Shown here: in pieces, positions 63,919-64,000 of the stretch
How positions within the stretch are numbered: the first letter of the stretch is position 1
How the letters are laid out: each line of letters begins with the position of its first letter
Assembly (NCBI RefSeq): GCF_014196495.1
Contig: NZ_JACIDT010000012.1
Span: 56,884-120,883 of the forward strand
Direction: 5' to 3'
Origin: Sphingobium jiangsuense
GTDB taxonomy: Bacteria > Pseudomonadota > Alphaproteobacteria > Sphingomonadales > Sphingomonadaceae
Length of the DNA: 64,000 nt
Made by a program: the position numbers and the translations under genes
The notes under the pieces: generated by a model
Told to the model about the DNA's origin: nothing
The model's database searches: none
Seen by the model: only the letters and a program-made list of their open reading frames with translations

Positions 63919-64000
63919 CTACTGCCCGAAGGCTAATCCCCATCCTTCTTTAACCTCGATCTTTCGATTGGTGTCCTTTACGAACTGATCCACTGCATCG
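63919..64000 (-). CDS. 3' end of a gene running in from the right edge
   Basis: The minus strand carries an open frame of 26 codons ending at a TAG at 63919-63921, with residues DAVDQFVKDTNRKIEVKEGW and then GLAFGQ. It is open at the window edge. Composition is lower in GC than the chromosome. Too little remains for identification. Confidence 0.35.
   Translation of the reverse strand, partial: DAVDQFVKDTNRKIEVKEGWGLAFGQ

Overview
The window looks like chromosomal DNA of a high-GC alphaproteobacterium, most likely a member of the Sphingomonadaceae (Sphingobium, Sphingomonas or a close relative). The evidence is the HdaA-like, DUF2794 and DUF2066 genes, the XrtA exosortase/EPS locus, the HprK-related (HPr-rel-A) cassette, long-form PstA and PstC, and sphingomonad-style dispersed repeats. 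All calls come from reading the sequence and recalling protein families; no database search was run.

Positions 1-12100 hold housekeeping and polyphosphate genes: purM (cut by the window edge), a DUF2066 protein, hdaA, ppk1, ppx, an I78 inhibitor-like lipoprotein, rnd, aspS, ppk2, cysE and a DUF2794 protein. Positions 12300-21560 form a phosphate regulon. A phosphate-selective porin converges on phoR-pstS-pstC-pstA-pstB-phoU-phoB. Matching Pho boxes lie upstream of the porin and of pstS, and the second overlaps the end of phoR. With ppk1, ppx and ppk2 this puts phosphate uptake, sensing and polymer storage within about 20 kb. Positions 21665-24295 carry a four-gene cassette: a Tat-signal protein, a PqqD-like protein, an HprK-related kinase and a nucleotidyltransferase. 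Its biochemistry is unknown to me and it is one of the best candidates for an undescribed system.

Positions 24292-33321 hold gph, glmU-glmS, a TonB-dependent receptor, a 59-residue YezD-like protein, an RBBP9-type hydrolase and trxB. Positions 33436-50578 are the XrtA (exosortase A) locus. An ACP and acetyltransferase pair diverges from an AMP-ligase and a PLP decarboxylase. Then follow ten co-directional genes for polysaccharide export, chain length, tyrosine kinase, outer-membrane protein, ATPase, deacetylase, FemAB-like protein, glycosyltransferase, an exosortase-EpsI fusion and an amidotransferase. I see no PEP-CTERM substrate gene in the window. Positions 50582-55658 are housekeeping again: an SMR transporter, truA, fmt, recR, def and rmuC.

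The right end is mobile. A GH108 muramidase and holin pair (55872-56866) lies next to a 46-bp 3' fragment of a tRNA-Pro(GGG) gene, which is a probable attachment site. To its right come a tyrosine integrase, an AlpA-like HTH protein, a DUF3987 (YfjI-like) protein, a 430-bp low-GC region with iteron-like repeats, and a run of small phage-like genes. This resembles a phage satellite or prophage that continues past the window. Four copies of one palindromic intergenic repeat family and two of another are scattered through the chromosomal part.
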